DNA of 6,590 bases, taken from positions 1 through 6,590 of the forward strand of contig JAOUET010000106.1 in the NCBI GenBank assembly GCA_029858605.1, read 5' to 3'. This document shows, piece by piece, positions 5,963 through 6,590 of the stretch (position 1 is its first letter; each line of letters opens with the position of its first letter). The notes under the pieces were generated by a model. That model ran no database searches and had not been told where the DNA came from. It was given only the letters and a program-made list of their open reading frames with translations. The translations under genes were made by a program, and so were the position numbers. This DNA comes from Coriobacteriia bacterium (GTDB lineage Bacteria; Actinomycetota; Coriobacteriia; Anaerosomatales; JAENZW01).

Positions 5963-5970
5963 GGGAGGAG
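5963..5970 (+). promoter_or_regulatory. ribosome-binding site of the GXGXG subunit
   Basis: GGGAGGAG directly follows the TAA at 5960-5962. The GGAGG core ends six bases before ATG 5975 and nine before the adjacent in-frame ATG 5978, which slightly favours 5975. It is the strongest such site in the window. Confidence 0.75.
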
Positions 5971-5974
5971 CGGC

Positions 5975-6590
5975 ATGATGCAGGCGACCAAGACGAACGG
6001 ACCCATCGAGGGCTACACCACGAACGTTCCCGAGAGGGTCGTCGAGGGCGACGTGGCCACCATCGACGCGCGCAACGTCTACTACCGGCAGGTCAACGAA
6101 GCCGTGCGCAGCGCCGCGGCGGACGGAGCCAAGACGGTGAAGCTGCTCGGCGTGAACGGCCAGCGCTACATAGGTGCCGGCATGCGGGCGAGCGGGCTGC
6201 GCATCGAGGTGCACGGGACTGCCGGAAACGACGCCGCGATGTTCATGGACGGGCCGGTGTTGGAAGTCTTCGGCAACGCGCAGGACGGCGTCGGAAACAC
6301 GATGAACTCCGGCACGGTGCTCGTCCACGGCGACGCCGGCGACGTGCTCGGCTACGGGATGCGCGGCGGCAACGTGTTCGTGAAAGGCGACGTGGGATAC
6401 CGGGTCGGCATCCACATGAAAGCCTACGAGAGCCACGTGCCGGTCATGGTGTGCGGCGGCAAGGCCCGCGATTTCTTCGGCGAGTATATGGCTGGTGGGA
6501 CGCTCGTGCTGCTAGGGATGAACACCCACATCGAGGGTCCGCTCGTGGGCGGATATGTCGGGACCGGCATGCACGGCGGAGAGATCTTCC
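5975..6590 (+). CDS. glutamate synthase GXGXG-domain subunit (3' end outside the window)
   Basis: The first 205 codons are present and the frame stays open to the window end. The sequence carries the repeated glycine-rich turns of the GXGXG right-handed beta-helix found at the C terminus of GltB and in FwdC-type proteins, for example GNAQDGVGNTM, GDVLGYGMRGG and GYRVGIHM. In standard glutamate synthase this domain is structural, stacking between the glutaminase and synthase domains; here it is a separate polypeptide. Family members of this stand-alone type are usually somewhat longer than the part seen, so a few dozen more residues probably lie outside. With the two genes before it, it completes the three parts of the large chain. 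The next gene would show whether an FAD-dependent electron-input subunit belongs to the operon. Confidence 0.93.
   Translation, partial: MMQATKTNGPIEGYTTNVPERVVEGDVATIDARNVYYRQVNEAVRSAAADGAKTVKLLGVNGQRYIGAGMRASGLRIEVHGTAGNDAAMFMDGPVLEVFGNAQDGVGNTMNSGTVLVHGDAGDVLGYGMRGGNVFVKGDVGYRVGIHMKAYESHVPVMVCGGKARDFFGEYMAGGTLVLLGMNTHIEGPLVGGYVGTGMHGGEIF

Noticed and set aside
1..6590. tRNA or rRNA genes, CRISPR arrays, insertion sequences, prophage or integration sites
   Set aside because: I saw no repeat-spacer pattern, transposase-like product, cloverleaf or rRNA-like stretch. The window is nearly all coding, and the one gap is accounted for by the promoter and leader.

Overview
The window looks like part of the chromosome of a high-GC, probably anaerobic actinobacterium-like organism, such as a deep-branching Coriobacteriia or OPB41-type lineage. 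This is inferred from GC-rich codon use, a PdtaS/PdtaR-type two-component pair and an archaeal-type, three-piece glutamate synthase next to a heterodisulfide-reductase-like Fe-S protein. No 16S or other taxonomic marker is present. All genes are on the + strand, and the window starts inside the first gene and ends inside the last.

Left part (1-1588): the last part of a PdtaS-like sensor kinase (ATPase domain only), then a complete PdtaR-like response regulator (receiver domain plus ANTAR RNA-binding domain), then an unrecognised multi-span membrane protein whose TTG start directly follows the pdtaR stop codon. These three look like one operon.

Middle (1589-1831): a 243-base gap rich in signals. 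It holds a GC inverted repeat that may end the first operon, an extended -10 promoter, and a leader of about 130 bases. The leader contains two tandem hairpins, each with a six-base loop that has A at position 1 and G at position 4. This is the signature of RNA targets of ANTAR proteins. The second hairpin is the tip of an intrinsic terminator (arms 1752-1758 and 1780-1786, followed by TTTTCTT), and the 3' arm of the first hairpin is the 5' arm of that terminator. The layout is that of an ANTAR antitermination switch.

Right part (1832-6590): four closely spaced genes. In order they encode an HdrB-HdrC fusion protein with two complete CCG cluster motifs and two [4Fe-4S] motifs, a class-II glutamine amidotransferase subunit, the FMN/Fe-S glutamate synthase subunit with an N-terminal two-cluster ferredoxin domain, and the GXGXG (alpha C-terminal) subunit, cut off by the window end. 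The last three together correspond to the large chain of bacterial glutamate synthase. No NADPH-oxidising GltD is present in the window.

Working model (inference): the PdtaS/PdtaR pair senses a signal, phosphorylated PdtaR binds the double-hairpin leader, the terminator fails to form, and the Hdr-linked glutamate synthase operon is transcribed. A nitrogen-assimilation operon would then be controlled at the RNA level by the two-component system encoded just upstream.
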